Origin: an uncultured Myxococcales bacterium
Lineage (GTDB): Bacteria; Myxococcota; Myxococcia; Myxococcales; Myxococcaceae
NCBI GenBank assembly: GCA_937980205.1
Contig: CALJKW010000024.1
Span: forward strand, 62,001 to 126,000
Length of the DNA stretch: 64,000 nucleotides
Direction of reading: 5' to 3'
Below, one piece after another: positions 1-9,091 of the stretch. The notes below the pieces were generated by a model, which was not told where the DNA came from, searched no databases, and was given only the letters and a program-made list of their open reading frames with translations. The position numbers and the translations under genes were made by a program. The number at the start of each line of letters is the position of its first letter. Position 1 is the first letter of the stretch.

Positions 1-33
1 TGGCGGTACGAAAGAGCTATGAAACGCAGGTGA
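1..33 (+). CDS. C-terminal tail of an upstream gene (partial)
   Basis: Frame 1 is open from the left edge and ends at a TGA at 31-33, coding ten residues (WRYERAMKRR). Its stop overlaps the GTG start of the next gene as GTGA, the coupling seen repeatedly in this window. Too little is visible to name it, and it could be chance. Confidence 0.3.
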   Translation, partial: WRYERAMKRR

Positions 34-1169
34 AGAAGGTTCCCCGCCCGCACGCCGCCGACCTCCGCGCCGCGGGACGCCTGCTCGTCGACGCCACCCA
101 CGGGGTGACCGACGTCGTCGAGGAGCTGCACCGGACCATCGCCTCCGGCCCCGGCGGCGTGATGAGACCGCTCGTCGCCCCGCTGGGGGTCGTCTACTCG
201 AGCATCCGCGGAGTCACGCGGGCCGTCGGAGTCGCCCTCGACGCGCTGCTCGAGCAGCTGGCTCCGGTGCTCGGTGAGTCAGCGCCCGGCCCCGAGCGGC
301 TCGCCGCCATGGCCGTGCTCAACGGCGTGCTCGGCGATCATCTCGAGCGCTCCGGCAACCCACTCGCTCAGCCGATGCAGCTGATCGTGGGCGGTTCTCC
401 GCCCCGCCCGCAGCTCGTGGTGTTCGTGCACGGCTCCGCGATGAACGAGCTGCAGTGGAAGCGCAACGGCCACGATCACGGCGCAGCGCTCGCTCGGGAC
501 ATGGGCTGCAGCGTCGTCTACGCGCGGTACAACAGCGGCCTGCACATCTCCACGAACGGAGCGCGCCTCGCCGCGGAGCTCGAGCGGCTCGTGGCCGTGT
601 GGCCGGTGGAGGTCGAGAGCCTCACGCTCGTCGGCCACAGCATGGGTGGCCTCGTCGCCCGCAGCGCCTGCGACGTCGCCACGCGCTCGGCCCACCGCTG
701 GCGCACGCGCTTGCGCGCGCTCGTGACCCTCGGGGCTCCGCACGAGGGAGCTCCGCTCGAGCGCAGCGGCAACTGGCTCGAGACGTTGCTCGGCGTGAGC
801 CGCTACAGCGCACCGCTGGCGCGCCTCGGGAAGCTCCGCAGCGAGGGCGTCACCGACCTGCGCTTCGGCTACGTCAGCGACGCGGACTGGCAGGGGTGCG
901 ACCGCTTCGAGCTGGGCCCGGCTCGACGTCACGCGCTTGCCCCGCTGCGCGGCGTCGAGTGCTTCGCCGTCGCCGCCACGCGGTCTCCCGCGCCCGCGAA
1001 GCGCCTGCGCAGCGACGGCCTCGTCCCGGTGGAGAGCGCGCTCGGCTTCCCCGCTCAGCACGAGGAGATCGTCTACGGCGCGGGCCATCTCGATCTGCTC
1101 GAGCGCCCGGAGGTCTACGCCGTCATTCGTCGCGCCGTCGCTGTGTCCGGCGCCGACCCCAAGACGTGA
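30..1169 (+). CDS. alpha/beta-hydrolase, lipase/PGAP1-like
   Basis: A 379-residue serine hydrolase. The nucleophile elbow GHSMGG places the catalytic Ser at about residue 204; an oxyanion-type VVFVHGS strand lies upstream near residue 132, and a late GAGHLDLL provides the likely catalytic His. LVTLGAPHEGAP after the elbow is typical of lipase/PGAP1-like esterases. The first ~110 residues are a helical extension without a clear signal peptide, so the location is probably cytoplasmic or membrane-associated. GTG start at 30 overlaps an upstream stop (GTGA), suggesting it is the second gene of a transcript. Substrate is not predictable from sequence. Family assignment is secure; esterase on lipids is inference. 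Confidence 0.85.
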   Translation: MKKVPRPHAADLRAAGRLLVDATHGVTDVVEELHRTIASGPGGVMRPLVAPLGVVYSSIRGVTRAVGVALDALLEQLAPVLGESAPGPERLAAMAVLNGVLGDHLERSGNPLAQPMQLIVGGSPPRPQLVVFVHGSAMNELQWKRNGHDHGAALARDMGCSVVYARYNSGLHISTNGARLAAELERLVAVWPVEVESLTLVGHSMGGLVARSACDVATRSAHRWRTRLRALVTLGAPHEGAPLERSGNWLETLLGVSRYSAPLARLGKLRSEGVTDLRFGYVSDADWQGCDRFELGPARRHALAPLRGVECFAVAATRSPAPAKRLRSDGLVPVESALGFPAQHEEIVYGAGHLDLLERPEVYAVIRRAVAVSGADPKT

Positions 1170-1214
1170 CGCTGAACGTCGGCGCGCCCGCGCCGCGCTT
1201 CAGCGCCGTCGAGG

Positions 1215-2678
1215 CTAGAACTCGACGCGCACGACGGCGACCTGGCCTTCGGTGATCGTCACCGGCCGTTCGATCTTCCGTCCGTCGCTGCTCTTGAACA
1301 TCAGCGTGTGCGAGCCGCTCGGCACCGGGAACCGCGAGAGCGGCGTGCGGTCGAGCGCCTTGCCGTCGAGGAACACGTCCGCCCACGGAGCGGCGTCTGC
1401 CGTCAGGAAGCCGACGCGCACCGGCGCGACGGGCGGAGGCTGCGCGCGCTTGCGCGAGCGGGCTCCCTCTCCGCGCGTAGAGGAGACGGTTGGGGTGAGG
1501 GGCGGCTCTTCCGGGAGCTCATCGGGAGCCTTCACTTCGACTGGCGCCTGCTCCACGGCCGGCGCCTCCACCACCACCGCAGCGGCCGGCGCCACCACCA
1601 CCGGCTCCGCCTGCACCGACCACCACGCGCCCACGCTCAGCGCGAGCGTGCCGAGCCCCGCGGCCACCGCGAACGGCCACAGCGCCCGGCGGTTCGGCTC
1701 GGTGATGGAGCCCTGCTGCTGCTGACCCGGCAGCGACGAGGTGCCCGGCCCGCTCGTCGCCTCCTTGAACGCGCCGAGGCCCTTGCCGCAGCGCGCCTTC
1801 AGGTACTCGCCGAGCTCCGGCGCGGCGGCGACCGGCCCGTCGCACAGCGCCTCGCGCATTTCACGTGCGTTGGCGAACCGCTCCTGCGGCGTGCGCGCGA
1901 GCGCGCGGTGCAGCGCGGCCGCCATGCCCGGCGTCACGTCCCCACGCAGCGCGGTCACCCGCGCCGGCTGCGCCCGCTTCACGGCGTCGATGGTCTCGGT
2001 GTCGGTGTCCTTCAGGAACGGCGACACGCCGGTGAGCAGCTGGAACAACGTCACGCCCGCGCTGAAGAGGTCGGCGCGCTGATCCACCACGCCGTCCGAG
2101 AACGTCTCCGGCGCGAGGTACGACAGCTTCCCGCGCAGGCGCCCCGGCTGGGTGCGGTGCACGTTGATGGCCGCCTTCGCGATGCCGAAGTCCGTGAGCA
2201 CCACCGCGCCGTCGGTGCTCACCAGCAGGTTCGACGGAGTGATGTCCCGGTGCACCACGCCCAGCGGCTCACCCTTCGGGCCGCGCAGCGCGTGCGCGTA
2301 CGCGAGGCCCTCGAGCAGGCCCGTGGCGATCAGGCGCACCAGCGGCAGCGGAATCTGCTCGCCGCGCTCTTTGAGCGCGTGCTCGAGCCGCGAGAGCGAG
2401 ACGGCCTCGACGAGCGCCATGGCGAGCCAGGGGCGGCCGTCGGTCTCTCCGACGTCGAAGATCTGCACGATGTTCGGGTGATTCATGCGCGCGACCAGGC
2501 GCGCTTCGTCGAAGAACCGCTCGACGAACTCGCGGTCGTGCGCGAGGTGCGGCAGCAGCACCTTCAGCGCGACCTTCTTCTCGAACGCGCCGGCGCCGGT
2601 GCGCTTCGCCACGAAGACCTCGCCCATGCCACCCGCGGCGATGCGGCTCAGCGTCTCGTAGGGTCCGAACTTCAACAC
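1215..2678 (-). CDS. Ser/Thr protein kinase with C-terminal PEGA domain
   Basis: A 487-residue Hanks-type kinase. Domain order: kinase ~8-275 with glycine loop (IAAGGMGEVF), catalytic VVHRDITPSN, DFG (LTDFGIAKA) and APE (LAPETF); a linker; one membrane segment ~335-355; a Pro/Ala/Glu-rich periplasmic stretch; and a PEGA-type carbohydrate/envelope-binding domain ~420-487. The catalytic loop has HRDIT where HRDLK is usual; this Lys replacement is frequent in myxobacterial kinases, so activity is plausible but not assured. The topology suggests an envelope sensor that phosphorylates cytoplasmic targets. It is convergent with the hydrolase gene and diverges from the GreA-like gene, 51 bases apart. 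Confidence 0.93.
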   Translation of the reverse strand: MLKFGPYETLSRIAAGGMGEVFVAKRTGAGAFEKKVALKVLLPHLAHDREFVERFFDEARLVARMNHPNIVQIFDVGETDGRPWLAMALVEAVSLSRLEHALKERGEQIPLPLVRLIATGLLEGLAYAHALRGPKGEPLGVVHRDITPSNLLVSTDGAVVLTDFGIAKAAINVHRTQPGRLRGKLSYLAPETFSDGVVDQRADLFSAGVTLFQLLTGVSPFLKDTDTETIDAVKRAQPARVTALRGDVTPGMAAALHRALARTPQERFANAREMREALCDGPVAAAPELGEYLKARCGKGLGAFKEATSGPGTSSLPGQQQQGSITEPNRRALWPFAVAAGLGTLALSVGAWWSVQAEPVVVAPAAAVVVEAPAVEQAPVEVKAPDELPEEPPLTPTVSSTRGEGARSRKRAQPPPVAPVRVGFLTADAAPWADVFLDGKALDRTPLSRFPVPSGSHTLMFKSSDGRKIERPVTITEGQVAVVRVEF

Positions 2679-2729
2679 GCGCGAGCAGATTACTTGCTGC
2701 AGGCCTGTTGCGCCCTAGCGTCTCGCGCC

Positions 2730-3188
2730 ATGAGCATGGACAAAGGCGCGCTCGCGCGACAGTTGGAGGCGAAGCTCAAGGCGCTGGTGGATCAGGCGCG
2801 GAAGTTCAGCGACGAGACGAAGACCGAGGCGAAGACCGGCGCCAACCGCGCCGTCAACCTGCACAAGGCGACCAGCGGGCGCGTCGAGGCCGCGCACGCC
2901 GCGTGGGAAGCCGTCTCGAGCTTTCACCCGAAGCCGCTGCCGAAGGGCGCCCCCATCAGCGTGGGCGCCATCGTGGAGCTCGAAGACGGCGAGGGCGGCA
3001 AGACGCTGTTCCTGGCGCCCGCCGGCGCCGGTGAAGAGCTGACCGGCCCCGACGGTGACGGCTTCCTGCACGTGGTGACGCCGGTGTCGCCGATCGGAAA
3101 GGCGCTGCTCGGGCGGCGCGTCGGTGATGCCGTCGAGGTGATGATCAAGGGCGAGCTCGCCGAGTGGGAGATCGTCTACGCGGGGTGA
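2730..3188 (+). CDS. GreA/GreB C-terminal domain protein
   Basis: A 152-residue protein. The last ~60 residues match the FKBP-like C-terminal domain of the transcript cleavage factors GreA/GreB, with the signature VSPIGKALLGRRVGD. The N-terminal ~85 residues are charged and helical but lack the recognisable GreA coiled-coil sequence with its paired acidic tip, so it probably binds RNA polymerase (beta' rim helices or secondary channel) without being a canonical cleavage factor. The start chosen is ATG 2730; ATG 2736 is also possible. A family-A palindromic repeat follows the stop after five bases. Whether it acts as a Gre factor or a regulator is open. Confidence 0.75.
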   Translation: MSMDKGALARQLEAKLKALVDQARKFSDETKTEAKTGANRAVNLHKATSGRVEAAHAAWEAVSSFHPKPLPKGAPISVGAIVELEDGEGGKTLFLAPAGAGEELTGPDGDGFLHVVTPVSPIGKALLGRRVGDAVEVMIKGELAEWEIVYAG

Positions 3189-3193
3189 GAGAA

Positions 3194-3310
3194 CCTCCGT
3201 TCGCCCTGAGCGGAGCTGCCCGAAGGGCGGCGGAGCCGAAGGGGGCGCGAAGCCGACGTGTGGCCCGCTTCGACTTCGGCGCCTGCGGCGCCTCCGCTCA
3301 GCGTGAGCGG
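3194..3310. repeat. family-A palindromic repeat, copy 1
   Basis: A ~117 bp element between the GreA-like gene and ybaK. The left arm CTCCGTTCGCCCTGAGCGG is the imperfect inverse of the right arm CTCCGCTCAGCGTGAGCGG; inside are CCGAAGG and its inverse near CCCGCTTCGACTTCGG. It shares arms and inner blocks with 9110-9219 and with shorter copies at 24532, 37261, 42535 and 43628. It is convergent with both flanking genes and may act as a transcription terminator. Confidence 0.8.
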
Positions 3311-3333
3311 CGGTCGGCCATGGGGGGCATTCC

Positions 3334-3825
3334 CTAAGCCCCCGCCGGCAGCGCGACATCGACCAGCGTCGGCTCGAGCACGCGCACGAGCTCTCTCGGA
3401 TCCAGCTCGACCAGGAAGCCCCGGTGTCCGCCGTTGATGTAGATGCGCGGGCACTCGAGCACGGTCTGCTGCAGGTACACGGGCATCTTCCGCTTCGTCC
3501 CGAACGGAGACGTCCCCCCGACCAGGTACCCGCTGTGCTTCTCGGCGACGTCCGGCTTGCACGGAGAGATCGACTTCACGCCGATGATCCGCGCCAGCGA
3601 CTTCGTCGACACCTCGCAGTCTCCGTGCATCAGCACCACGAGCGGCTCGTGCTTCTCGGTCTCCATCACGAGCGTCTTCACGACGTCGTGCTCGCTGACG
3701 CCGAGCTCGCGCGACGACACCGCCGTCCCTCCGCGCGCCTCGTACTTGTAGAGCTTCGGCACGTACGCGACGCCCGCCTTGTCGAGCACGCGCGTCGCCA
3801 TCGTGGTGGGGACTTTGTCAGCCAA
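3334..3825 (-). CDS. ybaK: YbaK/EbsC-family aminoacyl-tRNA deacylase
   Basis: A 163-residue YbaK-type domain of full length. These proteins hydrolyse mischarged Cys-tRNA(Pro), an editing activity acting in trans to prolyl-tRNA synthetase. Seen in the sequence: conserved VVKTLVM strand, the K in the STKSLARI helix, and the GGTSPFGTKR turn that forms the substrate pocket. It is the last gene of a four-gene minus-strand operon and overlaps the NAD(P)-binding gene upstream by 8 bases. Assignment to the family is secure; the exact tRNA substrate is inferred from the family. Confidence 0.93.
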   Translation of the reverse strand: MADKVPTTMATRVLDKAGVAYVPKLYKYEARGGTAVSSRELGVSEHDVVKTLVMETEKHEPLVVLMHGDCEVSTKSLARIIGVKSISPCKPDVAEKHSGYLVGGTSPFGTKRKMPVYLQQTVLECPRIYINGGHRGFLVELDPRELVRVLEPTLVDVALPAGA

Positions 3826-4480
3826 CCGACGCCTCCGCGATGTCCTTCATCTCGAGAATCGGCTTCCGGTAGCCCTTGAACGCCACGTTGATCATCGCAC
3901 GCCCCAGCTTCTCCGTCGTCGTGCCCCACCCCAGCGCGGTGAACAGCGGCATGAACGGCCACAGCACCGCGTAGATGACCCGGTACGCGAAGGTCCGCGA
4001 CGTGATGCCGTGCATCGGGCGGATCAGCCCCGGCCGGAACATGTACGCCGCCTTGAACCCCATCGCGAGCAGCGCGTTCTCCGCCCTGCCCTTCACGCGC
4101 GCCCACATCGGGCCCTTCTTCTCCGTCGAGTCGGTGCTCGCTCCGGAGATGAACAGGAACGTGAGCTCGGGGTTCGCCGCGAGCAGCGCCTTCGCGGCGG
4201 CCACCGTCAGGTCGTACGTCACCTTCGTGTAGTCGGCCTCGCTCATGCCCGCCGACGAGACGCCGAGACAGAAGAAGCACGCATCGAAGCCCGAGAGCTG
4301 CGACTGCACCGCCGAGTAGTCGTAGAGGTCCGCGTGCACGAGGCTCGAGAGCTTCTCGTGCTGCTGCGGCACCGGCGAGCGGCCGATCGCCGTCACGTGC
4401 GTGACCTTGGGGTCGAGCAGGAGCTCGCGCAGCACGCCCTGGCCGATCATTCCCGTCGCTCCGAAGAGAATCGCTCTCAT
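3818..4480 (-). CDS. NAD(P)H-binding atypical SDR (NmrA/epimerase-like)
   Basis: A 220-residue Rossmann protein starting MRAILFGATGMIGQGVLRELL, whose GATGMIG is the dinucleotide-binding GxxGxxG of atypical SDRs. A central FDACFFCLGVSS and the late FRPGLIRP motif agree with NAD(P)H-binding oxidoreductase-like proteins related to TIP30/HTATIP2. The YxxxK catalytic pair is not obvious, so a binding or regulatory role is possible. A hydrophobic stretch near residue 170 may make it membrane-associated. It starts four bases after the stop of the lipoprotein gene and overlaps ybaK. Confidence 0.85.
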   Translation of the reverse strand: MRAILFGATGMIGQGVLRELLLDPKVTHVTAIGRSPVPQQHEKLSSLVHADLYDYSAVQSQLSGFDACFFCLGVSSAGMSEADYTKVTYDLTVAAAKALLAANPELTFLFISGASTDSTEKKGPMWARVKGRAENALLAMGFKAAYMFRPGLIRPMHGITSRTFAYRVIYAVLWPFMPLFTALGWGTTTEKLGRAMINVAFKGYRKPILEMKDIAEASVG

Positions 4481-4484
4481 GCGC

Positions 4485-5159
4485 TCACCATGTGCACTGC
4501 TGCGTGACGGACCGCTTGAGCCTCACGTCGTCGACCCAGAACTGATCTTGCCGGCGCACGCGGTTGTTCGACGTCACGCGGACGTCGAGGCGGTCGGCCC
4601 CTTCGGCGAAGTAGCTCTCCTCGAGCAGGCGCCAGCTCGTGTCGACGCGCACCACGCTCGGCGTGTTCTCGCCGATGATGGCGCCGCCGTCCGCCGGGCG
4701 CTCGCGGATCCACAGCCGCGCCGCGAGCCCGCCGTCGGGGCTGTTCGAGCGCACCCACGCGCGCGCGCACCACACCTGGCCGCGCGTGGTGTTGCGCAGC
4801 TCGGCGGCGAACGTCTGCTGGACGCCGGGCTGCTCTCCCCCGTCGCGCGAGAACAGCCGCACGCTGCGCACCCCGTCCTTCACGAACCGGGTGTCGGTCG
4901 TGAGGTCTCCGCCCGATGACGCCGGCAGCGGCCGCCAGAACAGCGGGTCGCCGGCGTCGTTGATCTGCTCGAAGCTCGCGTTCGGAAGCCAGTTGTCCGG
5001 CCCGGCGTCGAGCTCCTCCGGCCGCGAGCAGACGCCGTCGAAGCAGACGAAGCCGTCGCCGCACGGACGCCCGCGCTCACACCGGCGGCCGGTCTCGTCG
5101 AGCGGCGGAGGGAAGCAGGCCGTGAGCAGCAGCAACGACCCGAGCGCGCGGCTCACCAT
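4485..5159 (-). CDS. lipoprotein with carbohydrate-binding-like domain
   Basis: A 224-residue product. The signal peptide ends in a lipobox (LLLLTACF), so it is lipid-anchored. After it is a short Cys-rich segment (RRCERGRPCGDGFVCFDGVC) of the kind found in many myxobacterial surface proteins, then a beta-rich domain (NASFEQ, VRSVRLFS, ARAWVRS, WRLLEESYF, FWVDDVRL) that resembles the jelly-roll CBM4/9-like modules. The ATG at 5159 overlaps the upstream gene by 7 bases. Function unknown; a surface binding role is inferred from the fold-like pattern only. Confidence 0.75.
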   Translation of the reverse strand: MVSRALGSLLLLTACFPPPLDETGRRCERGRPCGDGFVCFDGVCSRPEELDAGPDNWLPNASFEQINDAGDPLFWRPLPASSGGDLTTDTRFVKDGVRSVRLFSRDGGEQPGVQQTFAAELRNTTRGQVWCARAWVRSNSPDGGLAARLWIRERPADGGAIIGENTPSVVRVDTSWRLLEESYFAEGADRLDVRVTSNNRVRRQDQFWVDDVRLKRSVTQQCTW

Positions 5160-6046
5160 GCGAACACCAGCGTGCCGACGCCGGCCGCTGCTCCGCCCAC
5201 CACGAACAGCACCGTCGCGATCGTCGCGTCGCGCTGCGCCCGGGCGTGCTCTGCCCGCGCCGTGTCCGCCCAGTCGCCCGGCGGCATCGAGCGCTCGTCC
5301 AGCAGCCGCGCGCGCTGCACGCTCTGCACCTGGAACACCACGCCGACGATCGCCGCGGCGACGCCGAGCCCGACCGCGACCCACGCCGGCCAGCGCTGAA
5401 TCCGCGGGGTGTCGGTGACGACGAGCGCTCCCGGCGTCACCGCCGGAACGGTGTGCTGCTTCGGCTCCTGCGCCGAGCCGTAGCGCCCGACGACCGCGCC
5501 GCTCGCGTCGAGCGCGTTCACGTACCACTCCAGCGTGCGCAGCGGAGCACCCACCAGCTCGATCGTCAGCGCGCCCTCTTCATTCGTCAACGGAGTCGTC
5601 GTCCACGTCTCCTCCGTGTCGACGCGCATGTTGAGCTCGAAGCTGCTCGCGCGCTGCCACGGGTCGATGACGCGCAGCCGCGCCCGCCCGAACGGCGCCG
5701 GCAGCGGCTGCAGCTCGAGGTACGACGGCGGGAACACCTTCGCCTTCGCCGCGTCGAACGCCTCGAGGATCTTCGGGGACAGCGAGCGGTCGGGCGCGAA
5801 CGCCGGCGCGATGACGAGCAGCTCTTCGTACGTCGACTGCGCCTCGCTGCGGCGGCCCTCTGCGGCCAGGCAGCGCGCGAGCAGATCCAGCACCTCGACC
5901 TGCTCGGCCTCGGTGCGGCCCGGCACCTGCCGCGCCACCTTCAGCTGCTCGATGGCCTCGGCGAACTGCAGCTTGTCCGCGAGCCGCTTCGCTTCGTCGA
6001 AGTACGGGTTGGCGACCGCGAGCAGCGTGAGAGCGAGGCCGATCAT
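5153..6046 (-). CDS. secreted TPR-like protein with two C-terminal membrane segments
   Basis: A 297-residue product, first gene of the operon running down to ybaK. It begins with a signal peptide, then TPR-like helices (FDEAKRLADKLQFAEAIEQL, EVLDLLARCLAAEGRRSEAQ), a beta-rich middle part, and two hydrophobic segments (~225-245 and ~275-295). This layout (tetratricopeptide + Ig-like region + TM pair) is a recurrent unnamed myxobacterial envelope protein. ATG 6046 was chosen because it puts the signal peptide at the N-terminus. No enzymatic motif. The 169 bases upstream, shared with the divergent gene at 6216, must hold both promoters; no clear box was found. Confidence 0.75.
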   Translation of the reverse strand: MIGLALTLLAVANPYFDEAKRLADKLQFAEAIEQLKVARQVPGRTEAEQVEVLDLLARCLAAEGRRSEAQSTYEELLVIAPAFAPDRSLSPKILEAFDAAKAKVFPPSYLELQPLPAPFGRARLRVIDPWQRASSFELNMRVDTEETWTTTPLTNEEGALTIELVGAPLRTLEWYVNALDASGAVVGRYGSAQEPKQHTVPAVTPGALVVTDTPRIQRWPAWVAVGLGVAAAIVGVVFQVQSVQRARLLDERSMPPGDWADTARAEHARAQRDATIATVLFVVGGAAAGVGTLVFAW

Positions 6047-6215
6047 CGCCGCACCAACATGGCTGAACCGGCGGGATTTGCGAAAGTTTCTGTTGTCCTC
6101 TCCCAGAGGACAGGCGTCAGCGCTTCGGCACGCCAGCTCGTCTGATCCACGTCGCTCAAGCTCATGAAAGCACTGCGCTGAAGGGCTGGCCCCGGCCTTG
6201 AAGTAGCGCGGCCCC

Positions 6216-7445
6216 ATGCGTCCCGCATGCCTACTGCTGCTCGCCGCCGCCGCGTGCGACGGAACCATCGACATGAAGGTTCCGCCCGTCGAGCCCAAAG
6301 CTCCGACGCGCATCGAGGGCGCGCTCCTGGCCGGCGCTCCCGCCGCCCGCGCCGAGCTCGGCATGACCGAGGCCGGCCAGCAGCTCGGCCTCCTCGGCGG
6401 CGCGCTCGCCGTCGCCGGCACCGAGACCCTCTACCGCTTCGATCGCGAGACCTCGACCTTCTCCGCCGTCCCCGTCGGAGACGTCGGCGAGTCCATGGCC
6501 ACCGGCCCGGTCCGCCACCTCGCGCGCCGCGGCCCCGGCCTCTTCGTCGTCGCCGAGGCCGGCATCTTCCACGACGCCAGCGGCCGCCTCTTGCGCTCGC
6601 CGCTCTCGCAGAGCATCTCCGCCGCCGACATCCGCGCGCTCGACGACTTCGGCGAGGGCGCCGACGAAGAGCTCTGGCTCGTCACCGCCACCGGCGCCGA
6701 GCGCGTGCGCGGCGGAGTCATGACCCACGTCGGCCTCGACCACGACGGCCCCGTCGCCGCGGACCTCGCCGTCGCCGTCGAGAAGAACAAGGGCCTCGTC
6801 GTCGCCGGCTCGAACCTCTACTCCGTCGACCTCGTCGCGAAGACCGCGAGCTGGGAGGCGAAGGGCCTGCCGCCCGTCTCCGCCGTCGCGCGCGGAGACG
6901 ACGGCACCGTCTTCCTCGCCACACGTCAGGGCCTCTACGCGCGCGCGAAGAGCGGGGGCGTCTCGCTCTACACGTTCGCTCCGGCCGGAGCCGAAGCCGT
7001 CGCCGTCGCCGACGTCACCACCGCCTTCGGAGAGACGCTCGTCGTCGCCGGCGGCGCCGTCGCCACGCTGGGCGGCTCGACGTTCGGGACGCTGACGGCG
7101 GCGAAGGCGCGCGGCCTCACCCGCGACTCGAACGGAGACACCTTCGCGCTCGACGGCACGTCGCTCGTGCGGCTCGCCACCGGGCGCGTCGTCTCGTTCG
7201 ACGCCGACGTGAAGCCGTTCATGGTCGCGCACTGCACGAGCTGCCACACGACCGGCGCGAACTACTCGCCGCGGTTCGATCTCACCGACTTCACCGTCGT
7301 CAGCGAGAGCACGTTCCTCGCCAAGATCATCCAGCGCCTGACGGCCAACGGGAAGCCGCCGATGCCGCCGTCCGACGTCGAGGTGTTGACCAGCAGCGAC
7401 TACGCCGTCGTCTTGCGGTGGGTCGCCGGAGGGAAGCAGCCATGA
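6216..7445 (+). CDS. lipoprotein with c-type heme motif (beta-propeller-like)
   Basis: A 409-residue exported protein. The lipobox LLLLAAAACDG makes it a lipoprotein. The middle ~280 residues are repeated beta segments (ETLYRFD, LFVVAEAGIF, LWLVTATG, TVFLATRQGLY, LVVAGGAVATLG) suggesting a propeller. Near residue 345 is CTSCH, a CxxCH heme c attachment site, followed by a PPMPPSD stretch typical of planctomycete/myxobacterial mono-heme modules. It overlaps the next gene by ATGA, so the two are translationally coupled. Likely an electron-transfer or scaffold component of the cluster to 11431; substrate unknown. Confidence 0.8.
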   Translation: MRPACLLLLAAAACDGTIDMKVPPVEPKAPTRIEGALLAGAPAARAELGMTEAGQQLGLLGGALAVAGTETLYRFDRETSTFSAVPVGDVGESMATGPVRHLARRGPGLFVVAEAGIFHDASGRLLRSPLSQSISAADIRALDDFGEGADEELWLVTATGAERVRGGVMTHVGLDHDGPVAADLAVAVEKNKGLVVAGSNLYSVDLVAKTASWEAKGLPPVSAVARGDDGTVFLATRQGLYARAKSGGVSLYTFAPAGAEAVAVADVTTAFGETLVVAGGAVATLGGSTFGTLTAAKARGLTRDSNGDTFALDGTSLVRLATGRVVSFDADVKPFMVAHCTSCHTTGANYSPRFDLTDFTVVSESTFLAKIIQRLTANGKPPMPPSDVEVLTSSDYAVVLRWVAGGKQP

Positions 7446-9091
7446 AGCAGCTCGTCCTCGCAGCAACCTGTCTCGCGGCCCTGACCGCGCAGGCCCAGGT
7501 GCCCGCCTCGTGCGATCAACCGCGCGAGATCGACCGCTACCAGCTGTTGCGCCGTCTCTCGCTCGACCTGCGCGGCCGCGTGCCGACGCTCGCCGAGTAC
7601 GAGGCGCTCGACGCGCAGCAGAGCGTGCCGCAGTCGACCATCCGCTCGTTCGTGCAGAGCGACGACTTCCGCCGCGCGATGCGCAGCTACCACGAGGACC
7701 TCTTCTGGCCGAACGTCACCAACGTCCAGCTCAACAACACGAACTCGATTCTCGTCATGCGCAACGGCGAGCCCGCCTGGTCCATCGCGAGCACGGGCCG
7801 CCGACGCACGCTGCGCGGAGACGCCGACATCGACACCGCCATGCACGGCCGCACCTGCGGCGACTACGAGCAGACCCACTTCCTGCCCGGCGGCGGCTTC
7901 CGGCCCGATCCCGCGTTCGTCTACACGACCACGCAGGGCGGCGTGACCCTCAAGCAGGAAGGCTGGCGCATGGTCGCGCCGTACTGGGACCCCGCGAACC
8001 CCATCAAGGTCTGCGCCTACGACGCGCAGGAGACCGCGAGCGTCACCGTCGGCGGCCGCACCGTCCCCTGCTACGACGCCACCGGCTTCAACAACGCCGC
8101 CTGCGGCTGCGGCCCCGGCCTCGTCAACTGCTTCGGGCCGGCGGCGAACGTCAGCCGCGTCGTGCTCACCAGCTTGCGCGAGCAGCTCGGCCGCTCGGTC
8201 GACAAGGTGACGACCGGAGGCCGCCCGTACACCGACCTCATCCTCTCCACCCGCGCCGACCTCAACGGCCCCATCAACCAGTGGAAGAAGACGTTCTCGC
8301 AGAACTACTCGCTCAACCGCGTCTACTCGCTGCCCGATGACGCCGAGCAGCTCTCGAACACGCTCAAGTTCACCGACACCAACACGTGGGCCGACGTCGA
8401 TCGCGGCCCGATGCACGCCGGCGTCACCACGCTGCCCGGCTACCTCTTGCGCTTCCAGACGAACCGCGGCCGCGCCAACCGCTTCCGCATCGACTTCGAG
8501 TGCCAGAGCTTCGTGCCGCCCTCCGACGTCGAGGCGCCCGGCACCAACGGCTGCCAGGCCGACGGCACCGACCTCACCAGGCGCTGCACCTGCCGCTACT
8601 GCCACCAGCTGCTCGAGCCGCTCGCGAGCCACTGGGGCCAGTTCGCCGAGGCCGGCACCACGTTCCTCTCCGTGCTGCCCGGACAGGGCACCTCGTCGGT
8701 CGGCACGTTCTACAAGAAGGCCCCGAACTGCGTCGGCTCGAACAGCGCCTTCTGCAACCGGTTCTACGTGACCGCCACCGACGCCGATAACCCCGGCGCG
8801 CTGCTCGCGTACCAGTACGACGACGCGCAGCACACCGACATCGGCGCTGCGTTGAGCGGCGGGCCTCGCAAGCGCGCCCAGGAGATCGTGAACAACGGCG
8901 TCTTCGCCCGCTGCGCCGTCAAGCGCGTCTTCCGCAACTTCGTCAAGCGCGACATGCGCGTCGAAGGCGCCACGACCGACGAGCTTCAGCTGCTCACGCA
9001 GTTGTCCGACGGCTTCAAGACGAACGGCTACTCGTTCCCGTGGCTCGTCGAGCAGGTCGTCTCGCTCCCGCAGTACCGGAGGGTCCGCTGA
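7442..9091 (+). CDS. secreted DUF1592/DUF1588-type heme protein
   Basis: A 549-residue protein with a Sec signal (LAATCLAALTAQAQ). The N-terminal DRYQLLRRLSLDLRGRVPT resembles the RRxxLDLxGxxPT motif of the DUF1549/DUF1592 group, and CRYCHQLLEP near residue 384 is a CxxCH heme site in the position of the DUF1588 C-type motif. Many cysteines in the middle (CGCGPGLVNC) may form disulfides. These families occur as partners of DUF1501/DUF1552 proteins in Planctomycetes and Myxococcota; their biochemical role is not established. It is coupled to both neighbours (ATGA upstream, TGATG downstream). Confidence 0.8.
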   Translation: MKQLVLAATCLAALTAQAQVPASCDQPREIDRYQLLRRLSLDLRGRVPTLAEYEALDAQQSVPQSTIRSFVQSDDFRRAMRSYHEDLFWPNVTNVQLNNTNSILVMRNGEPAWSIASTGRRRTLRGDADIDTAMHGRTCGDYEQTHFLPGGGFRPDPAFVYTTTQGGVTLKQEGWRMVAPYWDPANPIKVCAYDAQETASVTVGGRTVPCYDATGFNNAACGCGPGLVNCFGPAANVSRVVLTSLREQLGRSVDKVTTGGRPYTDLILSTRADLNGPINQWKKTFSQNYSLNRVYSLPDDAEQLSNTLKFTDTNTWADVDRGPMHAGVTTLPGYLLRFQTNRGRANRFRIDFECQSFVPPSDVEAPGTNGCQADGTDLTRRCTCRYCHQLLEPLASHWGQFAEAGTTFLSVLPGQGTSSVGTFYKKAPNCVGSNSAFCNRFYVTATDADNPGALLAYQYDDAQHTDIGAALSGGPRKRAQEIVNNGVFARCAVKRVFRNFVKRDMRVEGATTDELQLLTQLSDGFKTNGYSFPWLVEQVVSLPQYRRVR

